A stretch of 64,000 nucleotides of DNA. Origin: Echiichthys vipera. Its lineage: Eukaryota > Chordata > Actinopteri > Perciformes > Trachinidae. A model generated the notes under the pieces. The model made no database searches, had not been told where the DNA came from, and saw nothing but the letters and a program-made list of their open reading frames with translations. This document shows positions 24,486-38,000 of this stretch, in pieces (the first letter of the stretch is position 1; the number at the start of each line of letters is the position of its first letter). The stretch is taken from positions 5,928,726 to 5,992,725 of the forward strand of contig OY829661.1 in the NCBI GenBank assembly GCA_963691815.1, written 5' to 3'. The translations under genes and the position numbers were made by a program.

Positions 24486-25137
24486 CGGCCCCAATCCCCC
24501 GTCTGTGACATACACACCTGCCTCAGTGCCAAAATACACACCATGCTGTGTGCTGTACAGAAAGACCAACTATGCCTGTTTATATAGCGAGAGATATTTT
24601 CATAGCGATCGGGCCTCAAACGGGATGACTAAGTGAAATGAACTGTGCGCTGGAGCTTCAGATTTTTGAGTAATTTTTTTACATCGTGCTGTTTTTGTTT
24701 TTCAAACCAAACCAAAATGAAAGTTTAATGAATAGTGATACATTTTGTTCTCCAGCTGTCTTTGGTTCTCTCCTGCTGGTTGAAGCAGATGGATGAATGA
24801 GTTTTGGTGCCTGCGTTTTTGTGAAATGATTTTTTTTTTTCTTGGATAACTGACATCAGACCAAGTAACCAGAAGGCTACCAGTTTGACCTCTGCAACAG
24901 CCAACAGTACTGTCAGTAGTGTCCTTGAGCAAGGCATCAGGCAACCACCTGCTCACTCTGGATTGTAGAGTATTAGCATTTATTGCTTTTATCATGAATA
25001 AATCAGAGCCAGAGAGTATTTTTTCAGAACAAATCCTCACTTTCTTCCCCAGAGTCAGGCTGACGACAAGGGTATCAAGCATGTATTTAGCCTAGCTTAG
25101 CGCAAAGACTGGAAGGAGTGGAAACAGTGGCCTAGCT

Positions 25138-25350
25138 CAGGCGTAGGCAACTCCGGTCCTGGAGAGCCACTGTCCTGCATGTTTTAGGTTTCTCTCTGCT
25201 CTAACACACCTGAGTCTAATGATTTCCTCGTTATCGAGCAGCTGATGCTCGTCACAGTTTGATTATTGTTAGACTCAGGTGTGTTAGGGTAGGGAGAAAC
25301 CTAAAACATGCAGGACAGTGGCCCTCAAGGACAGGAATTGCCCACCCCTG
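25138..25350. mobile_element. 213-bp palindromic hAT MITE, copy 2
   Basis: Perfect 8-bp duplication gcctagct at 25130-25137 and 25351-25358. Same length and orientation as copy 1, with near-identical long inverted arms. The end mismatches (caggcgtagg) differ from copy 1. Confidence 0.92.
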
Positions 25351-26031
25351 GCCTAGCTCTACCAAAATAAAGAAAATCCACCTTTCAACAACTCCAAAGA
25401 TGTCTGGTTTACGTTACTATATCGTTTAAAAAAAAGACATTTGGCGATGAGCATGCAAACAAGATACAAGAAGGAAGTGGTGAACAGATGAAACTGATAT
25501 CCATCTGTTCATCCGACTCTGGGGAAGACGACAAACAGGTTCCTGTGTGGACCAGAGCAAGGCACTTGTAAAAACGCAGAGTGCAAAGTGAGGATGCTGA
25601 TCAACTGTTTGGTACCTCAAGCTCCTATTTGTGTTGTTGAAGCTTTTCTGTCAGAAAAAAAGCATTAACAAGAAGAGGCTAGCCCATTTCAAATGTTCGT
25701 CTTATTGTGTAAATGGAAGCCAAAGTCACTGCTGCAAGTGTCTGTAACTTTTGCAACGGCCGATGTTTATCACAGGGAGTCTGCTATCGTGGTTGCTGCC
25801 GTTTCCTCAGCTGTTCAGGTGACTACATCATGGGTTACTGCATTTAAATAACTTGGTTTTACTTAATATTATTTATTGTTTCACATTTCACTGGTCTTTT
25901 TGTTGTCATTTTGGTGTCGAGGTGGCATTAAAGTCATTCTGTAACTACAGTCATGAAGTCTATGTGAACACAACAAAGTAGGTTTTTTAATAAATAGATT
26001 TTAAGATGCGTTTGCTTCCGTTTGCTTAACC

Positions 26032-26457
26032 CAGGGGTCTGCAACCTTTACTATCAAGAGCCATTTTGCCCCCTCCTCCACAAAATCAAATTTGTCTGGA
26101 GCTGCAAAACATATTTGATGTCACAGCTTATAAAGGTTTATCTATAGTTACTGTTGACATTTTATTCCTATTATTACCTTTGATAAAAAATGTTTTTTCG
26201 CTAATTTCTCACCACATATCAAGCTTACAGGTAAGCCATCCTCATGTGAAGGCAAATTAATGTATCCATGCAACACTATTTTCCTCTGATTATTCTTTTG
26301 GGGGGGATTTATCCACGGTTAGCATAGCAGCACTGCAGGTCACCAACTCAACATTAGCCACCTGCAGGGAAAGGCGCTGGGCCGTAGGCGTAGGATGTGA
26401 CAAAACTACAAGTAGGCACTGAAAAGGGGCTGAAGAGCCGCGGGTTGCAGACCCCTG
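26032..26457 (+). mobile_element. hAT-type non-autonomous element, 426 bp (family with 10786-11278)
   Basis: Ends caggggtctgcaacc and inverted ggttgcagacccctg. Perfect 8-bp duplication gcttaacc at 26024-26031 and 26458-26465. Interior matches the 10786-11278 copy in inverted orientation. Confidence 0.9.
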
Positions 26458-26925
26458 GCTTAACCCATCCTCCGAACAGCACCTGCACAACGCCTAGCAA
26501 CTGTAACTAGGCATGCTTTGAATTTGGACATGCATCTTGGCCTCAGTCTTCATCTACGTGTGAATATCTGGCCCTTTTACAACATTCTTGTTTGAAATGA
26601 ATCGGCTGCTAACAGTTAGCTGGACACAGTGTTGTTTTAACCAACTCCTCTAGCAAATGTATCTTCTTTAGCTAGCTAACTGAAGCCAGTATAATCTGGT
26701 GGCAACAGCTGGCCTTTCCAAATGGATGGCTGCCAGACGGAATAAAGAACCCATTGTTTTTAAAAATCAGTAAAAAATGATTGCGGTAAATGTGTCTCTG
26801 CATTGGAAGTTCCGCATGTACAATTCAGTTTGATGAAAAAATGTAACGGGCTTAACACCAGTAGAGGCGCCCTGGTAGAGCGTGTGCCCCAGGCCCCCGG
26901 AAGTGTGCAAGGCTTTGGGTTTTTT

Positions 26926-27436
26926 AGGTGCACCTGTCCAACTGCTCGTTAGCGCAAATTTCTAAACATGCATTTATGCATGTAGACATGGGGAAGAGGA
27001 TGTGCTGCAGTTCAAAGAGAGCATCAGAACGGGGAAGAAAGGTGATTGAAGTGACTTTGAACGTGGCGTGGTGGTTGGTGCCAGACGTGCTGGTCTGAGA
27101 ATTTCACAAACTGCTGATCTACTGGGATTTTCACACACAACCATCTCTAGGGTTTTTACAGAGAATGGTCCCAAAAAGAGAAAAGATCCAGTGAGCGTCA
27201 GATCTGTGGGCGCAGATGCCTTGTTTTAGCCCGAGGTCAGAGGAGAACGGCCAGACTGGTTGGAGCTGATAGAAAGGCAACAGGAACTCAAATATCCACT
27301 GGTTCCAACAGAGGAATGCAGGAGAGCATCTGTGAACACACAACACCTACTACTTTCTAGCAGATAGGAGACCACACTGACACTGACTGCTTATTAAGCA
27401 CCAGGTATGCCTAATAAAGTGGCCATTGAGCGTACA
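26926..27436 (+). mobile_element. Tc1/mariner-type element, internally deleted
   Basis: Starts in a decayed end (taggtgcacctgtccaactg) and ends with cctaataaagtggccattga, the usual end of this fish Tc1 group. Between them the plus strand holds the transposase N-terminal helix-turn-helix region: DFERGVVVGARRAGL, ISQTADLLGFSHTTISRVF, and then frameshifts. The DDE catalytic part is absent. Confidence 0.82.
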
Positions 27437-30400
27437 TGGCAATAAAGACGTCTGCAAATCCATGGATATATTTTTTGAGCGTTACAACAATCACTGTGAT
27501 ATAAATCATGTTAATATCAGAATTTGATCCATTCAGTCCGATAACATTTTGAAAGTCTTGAAGGGCCAAACGATTCAATGATATTCCCATTCAAGCTTGC
27601 CAGAGCACTGAACCAATCAGCCGGCTCGGCTGGTGGAAGTCTCTACTATGCCTGCATAACAGTGGACTTTGGGAGGAAGCAGGGAAGGCTCACCCCTCTT
27701 AATATTAACAAGTCCTCAGTGGAGAGGTAGAACAGCTTTAAGTACCATTGTGTGCACATCACTGAGGTCATAAAGGTAAAAGTGTTACCTGTCTCCTTAT
27801 TGGAAATAGCCACACTCGAAGGCAGGGTTAAAATCTGTGTGGAAAAGGGCATATTATCGTTTCCATCATTGTTTAAGGTTTGACTGTAATGACGTCCAAA
27901 TGGTGCTTCATGAACCATTTGTTATTGTTGACCCAACTAGAGGGCGTCGGTTTAAACAGGGTGTCACAGGCTATCTAGTGGACTCATGGCGCTTTACTTG
28001 GCCATCACTAGTTTAATGGCACCTGTCTGGAGAACTGGCATCACCAGCTGTTTCACAATTCACCCACATCCTAATATTTAATAGAACAGTAGTGGATGGA
28101 AACGCACATTCATTAGCATTATGTTTTGCCAAATTCCTGATTTCATACTTTTGTATCATCTTTCAGGTGGTAAGAAAGTGTCTGAAGGCAAATCTTATAT
28201 GACATGAAGGACTCGCACTAGAATGTCCTCAAAACATTTCTGATATTTTCACCAAAATATTGGCAAAAAAAACTCCAGTTTAATAAAAAGACGATGGTAA
28301 CGTGTTAGGCAGTCATAAAGCCGGCCCAATAACCCAATTTCAGTGAGCTTTTTTGCCAAAATAGCACATAACCACATGAAAACTCTAAAGAATAAACTTG
28401 GAGCAGCTGGTAGCTGAGTGGTTAGAGCAGTCACCCCACGTAAACAGGCTGAAGGTCCTCAAGGCAACGGCCACAGGTTCAAATCCAGCCGGCAGCCCCT
28501 TGCTGAATGTCCCCCCTCTCTCTTTCACCTCATTTCCTGTCTGTCCTATTTAATAAAAACTGCCAAAATAATAAAATTAACTCTCTGGATGTGTTTTTTC
28601 ACAATTCAAGCTATGATGACTTCTGCATGTTGCTGAAGTGCCCTTGAGCAAAACAACTCAAATGGCAAATACCCGCAAAAGAACCATGCTGGAAAGAAAG
28701 CGACACACGCCGTCTAAGGTTTTCCATCAACAATAAAAATTATTAACATACACTTTAAAACATACAAAAACAAAAAATACAAGGCAGAAGGACGACAGAA
28801 GGCCCATGTCATTCCAACGTTAACCACAGATTGAAATGGACTGACTGAATTGGACACAACCTCGCTGCAAATCAAGTCGGAGTAAGAACGCATTATCTCC
28901 TTCAATTTAAATAGTGCTTGTTGAGATGATCACAATCATACTTCTCTTTCATGAAACATGAGATATACAAGTGCAGAAACCGACAGATCTCCGGGAGAGT
29001 CTGTCTTCCTTTCTTTTTTTAGTGCGGTTATAAGAGCTGTAATCTGCCTTAGCAACTAACTACATCACAGGAAGTACACAGGCTGAAGGGTTCTCATGCT
29101 TTCACGGTTCTGTACTTAGTTGGATTGGTTGCGGATGTAACGCGCGGCTCATCAACCTTCACTGGTTTCTTTTCTGGGTTTTGAGAGAAAAATAAAATGA
29201 CTACACTGCACTGAACACGTATTTTGAAAGAACATAAAAATTGCCAAACTGACAGAACTGAAGTCTGAGCTAAAGAGTAAAGGGAAAATCGACATTTTTG
29301 TCGAACTGAAAATAAGGCTCCGTTTTCCGGCTTTAACAAAAATGACAGATGCATCATCAGAATATAATGTCAACGCTGACTTACTTTGTTGTAATACACC
29401 AAAAGTATTCTATAAGGAACAAACAAGCTCTCGAACCCTCTGCCTAAAACTGCAGATGACAGAATGAAGCTGTTTTTACTGATCTCCCCAACAAAGTTGC
29501 TTCTTTATGTCTTACTTTCAAATTTAGCTCGAACACCTGCCCTTTAACCACAAACCAGTACAGAACACGTGTGTGTGGAAAACCTTCAGTCTCGAGTAAA
29601 TCCAAATAAAAACAAAACGTACATGTGTATAAAAGGAAATTTAACCCTTCACTGGTAATCTCTCCCTATATACTCAACACACCTGACTGTGTCCTCTCTT
29701 ACTGCATACATGCTGTGGAACAGCGCGGATCCAATCATGGGCTTAGGACAGACACTTTCCTGACGTCCAGGACAGCATGGGATCTGTGTGCATCCGGGTC
29801 CAACACACTCCTGAACTGTCCAGGGAACATTCTTCTTCTGTCCAGAGATTTAAGGTGCATTAAACCATGAATTTCAGTCCTTAAATCCACAACTTGTGAC
29901 ATTTAGTATCCGCCACTGTGTTCAAAGTTCAAATGTAAAAGGAGTCCAAGAACTGTCAGATCCAGGCGTTTGAAACACGGAATTTAAGAGTAAAACAAAC
30001 TGCCGAGGGTAGAAAGATAGGGCTTCGGCCGAGTTACAGTTTCTCCGTCTTTTTACTCCTCCATTGGCGATTTAGAAAAGACAACACGAGAGCAAATCCA
30101 AAGGCTTTAGTGAAATCACAAGAAAGAACTGTTCGGTCGTCTTTAACATCAAACAACTTCACAACAGGGAGGAGCTTTGGCAATGATAAAAGCAAACAGG
30201 AAATAAAAGCCCCCATCTTTTTCCTTTTTTTTTTTAAATGAGATGATTTTGTACTGCAGACGTCTTCAGATGAGGATTTGTTGAAGCTCTTCTGGAATAT
30301 TCAGTTGAAGTTGGAGCGTGTGTAAGCAGCACACTATGATGATGGTCTGTTTTTGCTCTGTACAGCAGTCGGAGCAGATATCTCTCTTCAATCAACCTTC

Positions 30401-31879
30401 ATTCAAACGAAAAGGGTCATAAACTAAGTTAAGGGATATTTCCACACTGTCCCTTTGTGTGTGTGACCAAACCATCACGTTTGGGTAAAGGTTGTTTTGT
30501 TCCGTAGCTTTCCAAGGCTTCACAAAGTTTCTCGAGTCCAATTTCGATGTTTGACAGGGACTGGTTTGATTGTTTCCTGTCTTATGGATCTCAGTTATAT
30601 GGAATCCCATTTAGCCAAGAAAAAAACCAGATGAATGGCAAATATCTTCTTAGTAAATCACAATTATGAGAGAATAATTCTAGTAGAAGATTTTTACAAA
30701 TGCAAACTCATGAGCTTGATCGTGAGCTTTATGAGATTCACTGAATAAAATTGAAATAAAAGCTTATTAAGTGAAACTTGAGTTAGTCAATTACGTCTGT
30801 GAATGAAATCTAATTATGGGTTCTCATTCGTCACATCTATATTCTAATAGGAGATTATGAGTTGAAATTACTTATTTCGCATAGTTTGGATTTAGAAAGC
30901 TAAACTTACCATAACTATTTTTAATTTTTTTTATCATTATCACTTCCATCCTTTTTTTCTTTTCATGGTACAAATGGGCTTCCATACAGTTGCTACATCA
31001 GTCCTTGATGGATAAGACGGTTGAAGATTACAGATCAATCAATTACAATAAGTTGTGTTTCAAAACAATCACAAGCTTATTCTCCATCATGAGAGCAACT
31101 GTGTCTTTTTGCGGTCTGAGAATTCTTCTTCTAGTCTTCCTTTTCAAAACCTTTTCCACCAACCAGCTCCAGACTTCTCTTCTTACGTCTTTGCTTAGTT
31201 TTCTGTGGCCAGATGTGTGAGCTCATGTAGGAAACATGACAAGAAGTGTTTGAGTACTTTCGGTCGGGTCATGTTTCCACGCTGCCAGTAACTCCAGACC
31301 ACATCTTGGGGTGTTTTTTTTTTTAGCACAGAAGTGTCAGCTGTAATCCAACTTATCATGTTCACCAGGAGGTAATCTCGTATTGGCCGCGGCATAAATC
31401 ACCAAGACAACCAACCCACTGGGTGAAATTAGACACTGAAAATGAATTTGACGCTTTTGTTTCTTTAAGTGTTAGGAGGTCTTGGTGAAACACAAAAGGA
31501 TTCTAAGTGGTCAGCTAACTTTTGTATCAAATGCCAGATTTGAAATATTCTAGCTTCAACAGAAAGTTGTATTGTTTTTCTGGAGGAGAACTGAAGTTTG
31601 GACAGAAAGGTTTTAAGGGATGTTCAAAAAGTTTGGGGTCTTAAAAGAGTAATGTAAAACCGCTGCCAATTTCCAGGTCTTCAATGTCACTAAGCTGATT
31701 TCCCCTCATCTTTAACGTTCTTCTATCTTGTCTTTTTAAGCTGCACAAAATCTTTTGAGTCTTTATTTCCGTCTTTGATGCTCTGAGGACCGAGGGCTGG
31801 ATCAAATGCTTCAGAGGTTTCAACATGTGCTGCATTTTGCGTCTGTAACTTGGGAGGGGCTCAGGACGTCCGCAAAGTC
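27437..31879. other. Gene-poor region between dnajc25 and spindlin, likely including the spindlin 3' UTR
   Basis: No exon was supported on either strand. A SINE lies at 28400-28580. On the minus strand a TTTATT at 31762-31767 (AATAAA) is a possible proximal polyadenylation signal, 113 nt past the spindlin stop. Spindlin mRNAs are known to have long 3' UTRs, so much of this stretch may be transcribed. The end of that transcript cannot be read from sequence alone. Confidence 0.45.
28400..28580 (+). mobile_element. tRNA-derived SINE (family b, copy 1)
   Basis: tRNA-like head (gtagctgagtggttagagca and caggttcaaatcc). A body with aggctgaaggtcct and ccccttgctgaatgtc. A pyrimidine-rich tctctcttt stretch and an A-rich end. 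Matches 42750-42957. Confidence 0.75.
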
Positions 31880-32079
31880 TTATGAAGTTTTGACCAGGTC
31901 GTAGACGTAAATGAGGAAGTCGTCGTCGAACTTGATGAAGTAGACTGAGGGCTTGGCCTCCACTTGGTGGATGACCATGCCCGTTCGTTTGCCGCCATCC
32001 TCTTTGGCATACTCAACCTGTTTACCCACCAGGCTGTCCACAACCTCGCCGGGCTCTCTCTCCGTCGGGGCGCTGTCGT
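31880..32079 (-). CDS. spin1-like: Spindlin last coding exon: third Tudor-like repeat
   Basis: Acceptor tccctgtag. The first two bases complete an Asn codon. Encodes DSAPTEREPGEVVDSLVGKQ, VEYAKEDGGKRTGMVIHQVE and FIKFDDDFLIYVYDLVKTS, then TAA. Human spindlin has H where this one has L in DDDF(H/L)IYVYD. Confidence 0.95.
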
Positions 32080-35000
32080 CTACAGGGACACAGAGAGAGG
32101 GGTGTTAGTAATAACTGATGAACAGAGTTTTTCACCCATTTGTTTTCCATCTCATAAAGAGACATAAGATACGTCGACTAACCAGGACAGTATTTGTTAA
32201 TGTCCATTTTTAAATGAACTAAATTCACTCAATTAAATATAATAGTAAACAATTAACAAAGACTACAAAAATGAATAGTGAACAACATACAGAAAAAAGT
32301 AAGTATAAGAAAAACACTCAATTATAAAATAAAATTAAAAATATATAAAATGAATGAACCGAAATTAAAAAGTATTTTAATTTGTACTAATGTACTATAT
32401 AATACATTAAAGGTATTTCTTTATATTTTAATGTCCTGTTTCTTTTAGCATTTTATGCTATATATATAGGGAAGGTTTTTGTTGCCACCCTACTCTACAG
32501 GGAATTGTTGGGTCTCTGTAAATCATAAATAAGTCATAGAGTGTGGTCTATACCTACTCTGTAAAGTGTCCTGAGATAACATTGTTATGATTTGGCACTA
32601 TAAATAAAATTGAATTGAGTTGAATTGAATTATTTAGATAGTGACAGAGAGGAAAGGGGAGAAGGGCTCCGCCTTAATGATACGATACCCACTATCTTAT
32701 GAGCTACCGGGGTGCCCCCATAAACAATTGTTCGTTGTTTATGAATACATAATAAAGCTTTGACCCTGCCCTCACTTCTTCCAATAACAGGGCTGGGCGA
32801 TGTGGTTAAAATTGATATTCTGATAATCCTACAAAAAAATGTGCTATCCAACGATATGGCACATGTATGTTTGTATGTTTGTTGCAATGCACTGTGCTTC
32901 ACTCTTACATCAGAAATAAACTCATTCTGTTAGCTTTAAATATCATTAGCTCAGATTAATTCATTTAAACATCAGGTTTTTTCAATTGAACCAAATAGGA
33001 TGATATTGTTGCTATGGCATATTCAATTGAATTGAATTGTCATTGTAACAGTACAACAAAATTTACAGTAAAATCCCTTAAGTGCAGAAATAATTTAACA
33101 TTAAAAGCATCAAAAAGAAAAGGTTACATCTTTAAAAGACACATTTAAAACGACAAGCTTACACACCAACACACACACACGCACACCGTAGCAGCTTGAG
33201 GAGACAAAACAAAAAACAGTAGATTGCAGAGACCCTGAGCATCATGTACCAATCACATATATCATATGTATCATATATCACACAGCCATGCCGGTGCCCT
33301 TTAAAGTGGATGAATTCAGATATCACACAAATGCTCAAGACACATGAAGGGACCAGGTGGGCTCAGGTAGGTTCATCTTTAAAATTGCCACCTATTCAAA
33401 CAAAAGTTGAATAAGATTACTTTACTCACTTGAGTCTGGCATGATGCGGAGGTCTCCCTCTTTGTAGTCGTCCAGCAGCTGGTACATGTAGAGGACCGGG
33501 TCTTTCTCATAGGTTATGTAGAACCAGGTGGTCATGATGGGGGCCCGGGCCAGCACCATTCCCCTCCACTCCTCCTTTGGACCCTCCTCTGTCTCAAACA
33601 TGTGCTCTACTGCTTTACCGATCATGGTGTCTGCGAGGTTGACGTCCGTTAGACGGGATTTAGCTGCAGGGATAAAAATTTAAATCACTACTTTGAGTTT
33701 TCACTGCATGTTGGACCCCTCTCTTTTTGTCGGCTGTTTACCAGATTTCTGAGACAAAATCTGGTGACATTTTTGTTTCAGAGGCATAAAAACTTCAAAA
33801 CATGTTTTTGTCTTTGAAAAACTAACACAGGGACACACTCATAAAGTAGTTTCCCTCACGCTATTTCTCCTAAATTGTAAAGGAATTAATAAACAATGAG
33901 TTTTTTTCCTCTGATCAAAGTAGCTGAGATCAAGAACATCCATAAAATCAGCTGTGATAAACAGGCATCAGACACTCCACCCAAACTAAGGCCTCCTCCT
34001 TACACCAGGTAATTTTCTCTGGTCCCCTGCCCAACTTGACTTGCGATGACATGTATAGCCGCATGTCATCATTCCGTCGCTGGCTGTCTGGATGGTGCCC
34101 GGTAAATAATGTGGGCTTCGTAGATAATTGGCAGTCTTTCTGGGGAAAACCTGGTCTTATTAGGAGAGATGGTATTCATTCTACTTTGGAGGGTGCCGCT
34201 CTCATATCTAAGAACCTGGACGCAGTCGTTAGCGGTCTAAAACCATGACAACCCAGTGTTGGGATCAGGAAGCAGAGTCGCAGTTTAATACACCTCTCTG
34301 CGCTGCCCTTATCGCAGGTGCCCAGGAAGCAGAGTGGCAGTCTTACAGACCTCTCTGCGCTCCCTGTGGAGCATTTTCCAGCTCAGTTTAGTATACAAAC
34401 ACTGTCTGCCCCACGATCATTTAAATTAAACAGATCAAAAATGAACAGAAGAGGAGCTATAAAGAAAAACTTGATACAAATCAATGCAAAATCTGCGACA
34501 ATGCAACAATATCAGAAAATAAAATGTGGACTTTTAAACATCAGATCTCTGTCATCTAAAGCTGTATTAGTAAACGATCTGATATCAGACAACCATATTG
34601 ATTTACTCTGTCTGACCGAAACCTGGCTGCGTCCCGAAGAATATGTTAGCCTAAATGAATCCACTCCTCCCAGTCATATTAATACTCATATTCCTCGAGG
34701 CAGTGGTCGAGGAGGAGGCGTTGCAGCTATTTATGATTCAGGCCTATTAATAAACCCTAAACCTAAACTAAATTATAATTCATTTGAAAGTCTTGTTCTT
34801 AGTCTTTCACATTCAACCTGGAAAACTGTGCAGCCAATTATATTTGTTATAGTGTACCGTGCTCCTGGTCCGTACTCTGAATTTCTATCTGAATTCTCAG
34901 AGTTTCTGTCAAATTTAGTCCTTAAAACTGATAAAGTAATCATTGTAGGTGATTTTAATATTCATGTGGACAGCGATAATAATAGTCTCAGTATCGCGTT

Positions 35001-38000
35001 TATCTCTCTATTAGATTCGATTGGTTTTAGTCAGAGTATACATAAACCTACTCACTGTTTTAATCACACCCTCGACCTTGTTTTGGTTTATGGTGTGGAA
35101 ATTGATGACTTAATAGTCTTTCCACAGAATCCTATTTTATCAGACCATTTTTTAATAACTTTTGAATTCATATTACAGGACTACTCACCTCTGGGCAAAA
35201 GTGTCTACACTAGATGTTTATCTGATAGTGCTATAACTAAATTTAAGGAAGCGATTCCATCTGCATTTAATTTAATGCCTCATCCTAATATTCAAGACTC
35301 CTGCATTAACGTTAGTTTCTCTGAAATTGATCACCTTGTTGAAAGTGTTGCAGGCTCTCTAAGAACAACACTTGACTCTGTTGCTCCTTTAAAAAAGAAG
35401 ATAATAAAACAGAGAAAGTTAGCTCCGTGGTATAACTCACAAACCCGTGAATTAAAACAAATATCACGAAGTTGGAAAGTAAATGGCGCTCCACTAAACT
35501 GGAGGAATCTCACTTAGTTTGGCAAGAAAGTCTTAAAACCTATAGGAAGGACCTCCGTAATGCCAGAGCAGCCTATTACTCATCTTTAATAGAGGAGAAT
35601 AAGAACAATCCTAGATTTCTTTTTAGCACTGTAGCCAGGCTGACAGAGAGCCACAGCTCTATTGAGCCATGTATTCCTATAACCCTCAGTAGTAACGACT
35701 TCATGACCTTCTTTAATGACAAAATTATAACTATTAGAGACAAAATCAACTCGCTTGGCACTATTTTTTCATCAAACCCAGGAACCTTACAAACTGTACG
35801 ACCTGATATATTCTTGGACTGCTTTTCTACAGTCGACCTTAACAAATTAACATGTACTATTTCAGCATCAAAACCTTCTACTTGTCTCCTAGACTCTATT
35901 CCAACTAGGTTACTTAAAGAAGTGTTACCTTTAATTAGCACTCCTGTATTAGATATGATTAACATGTCTTTATCAGCAGGTTATGTACCACAGTCTTTTA
36001 AAGTAGCTGTAATTAAACCTCTTCTTAAAAAGCCCAGTCTTGATCCTGAGGTACTAGCCAACTATAGACCTATATCTAACCTTCCTTTTCTCTCTAAGAT
36101 CCTCGAGAAATTAGTTGCCAATCAGTTATGTGACTTTTTACATAATAATGAGTTATTTGAGGATTTCCAGTCAGGATTTAGAGCAAATCATAGCACTGAG
36201 ACAGCACTGGTGAAAATGACTAACGACCTTCTAATAGCTTCAGACAAAGGACTTGTCTCTGTACTTGTTTTACTAGATCTAAGTGCTGCCTTCGACACTA
36301 TTGACCATCACATCCTGCTACAGAGACTGGAGCATCTAATTGGCATTAAAGGAACCGCACTGAGCTGGTTTAAGTCATATTTATCAGATAGATCTCAGTT
36401 TGTACATGTTAATGACAAATCCCCCATGCACACTAAAATTAGTCACGGAGTCCCACAGGGTTCTGTCCTTGGACCAATTCTATTCACCTTATATATGCTT
36501 CCCTTAGGAAATATTATAAGGAAGCACTCCATAAATTTTCATTGTTATGCTGATGATACACAATTATATTTGTCGATCAAACCAGAAGAAACCCATCAGT
36601 TAGCTAAACTTCAAATGTGCATTAAGGAAATAAAAAGCTGGATGACCTGCAATTTCCTGATGTTAAACTCAGACAAAACTGAAGTTATTGTACTTGGCCC
36701 CAAAGGCCTCCGAAACTCAATAGCTAAAGACATTGTTACTCTGGATGATGTTGTGTTATTTTTATATGTCCTTCGATTCTCACATAAAACTAACAACAAG
36801 GACTGCATATTTTCACCTGCGTAATATTGCAAAAATTAGGAACATTGTGTCTCAGAAAGATGCAGAGAAACTTGTTCATGCATTTGTTACTTCTAGGCTA
36901 GACTATTGCAATTCCTTATTATCAGGCTGCTCCAATAAGTCTGTTAAGAGTCTCCAGTTGGTCCAAAATGCTGCAGCTCGTGTACTAACTAAAACAAATC
37001 GAAGAGAACATATTTCTCCTGTATTAGCTTCTCTGCACTGGCTACCTGTAAAATCTAGAATAGAATTTAAAATCATTCTCCTTACGTACAAAGCTCTTAT
37101 TGGTCAGGCTCCGTCGTATCTTAAAGAGCTCATAGTACCGTATCACCCAACTAGATCTCTGCGCTCTGAGAATGCAGGGCTACTCGTCGTTCCTAGAGTC
37201 TCCAAAAGTAGAATGGGAGGCAGAGCCTTCAGCTACCAAGCTCCTCTCCTGTAGAACAAACTCCCAAATGTTATTCGGGAGGCAGACACTGTCCCCTTAT
37301 TTAAAAGTAAACTTAAAACTTTCCTTTTTGATAAAGCTTACAGCTAGGGCTTACGATGAGACTTTATTCTGCTTAATTATGCTGCTATAGGCCTAGTCTG
37401 CCGGGGGATAATACTTTTCCTGATACTCTGAGCTTCTCTCCTCTCTGTCTGAATCATTCATGTCCCATCAATGCATGTTACTGATTCAGCTTCTTCCCCG
37501 GAGCTGTTTGTGCTTTGTCGCCTCGCAGGTCTCTGCTGATCGTGGTGGTGCTTGCTGCCGTGGTCCTACATGACGCTTCCTGCTGCTATTGTCACTGTTA
37601 CTCATATATACTATCACTAGTTTAATAAACTATAAAATTTGTAGCTGTATCGTAGCTGCTATTGCCACTACTCATCATTGATCATGTTTGCCACCATAAT
37701 TATTATCATTTTCATATTCTGTCACCTTAGCTGTGCTTGTTTCTACTATTCTGTTGTATTAACTGCCTTAACATATACGTTATATTCACATTACTTTAAA
37801 TATTATAGTTACTGTTAGGCTTTGCTTGCATCTCTGGAAGTGTGTCTGTCTGTCTCTCTCTGTCCATCTGTGTGTCTTTTCTCTCTTTCTCTCTCCTTTT
37901 CTTCCTCCCCAACCGGTCAAGACAGATGGCCGTCCTCTACAGAGCTGGGTCTGTCTGACGTTCCTGCCTGTTATAGGGAAGGTTTTCGTTGCCACTGTAC

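Noticed and set aside
28700..31400. Several 60-90 residue minus-strand ORFs
   Set aside because: No recognisable domains or consistent splice sites; more likely 3' UTR or intergenic sequence of spindlin.
34318..37254. Large ORFs that look like a host gene
   Set aside because: They are endonuclease and reverse transcriptase of a broken L2 LINE.
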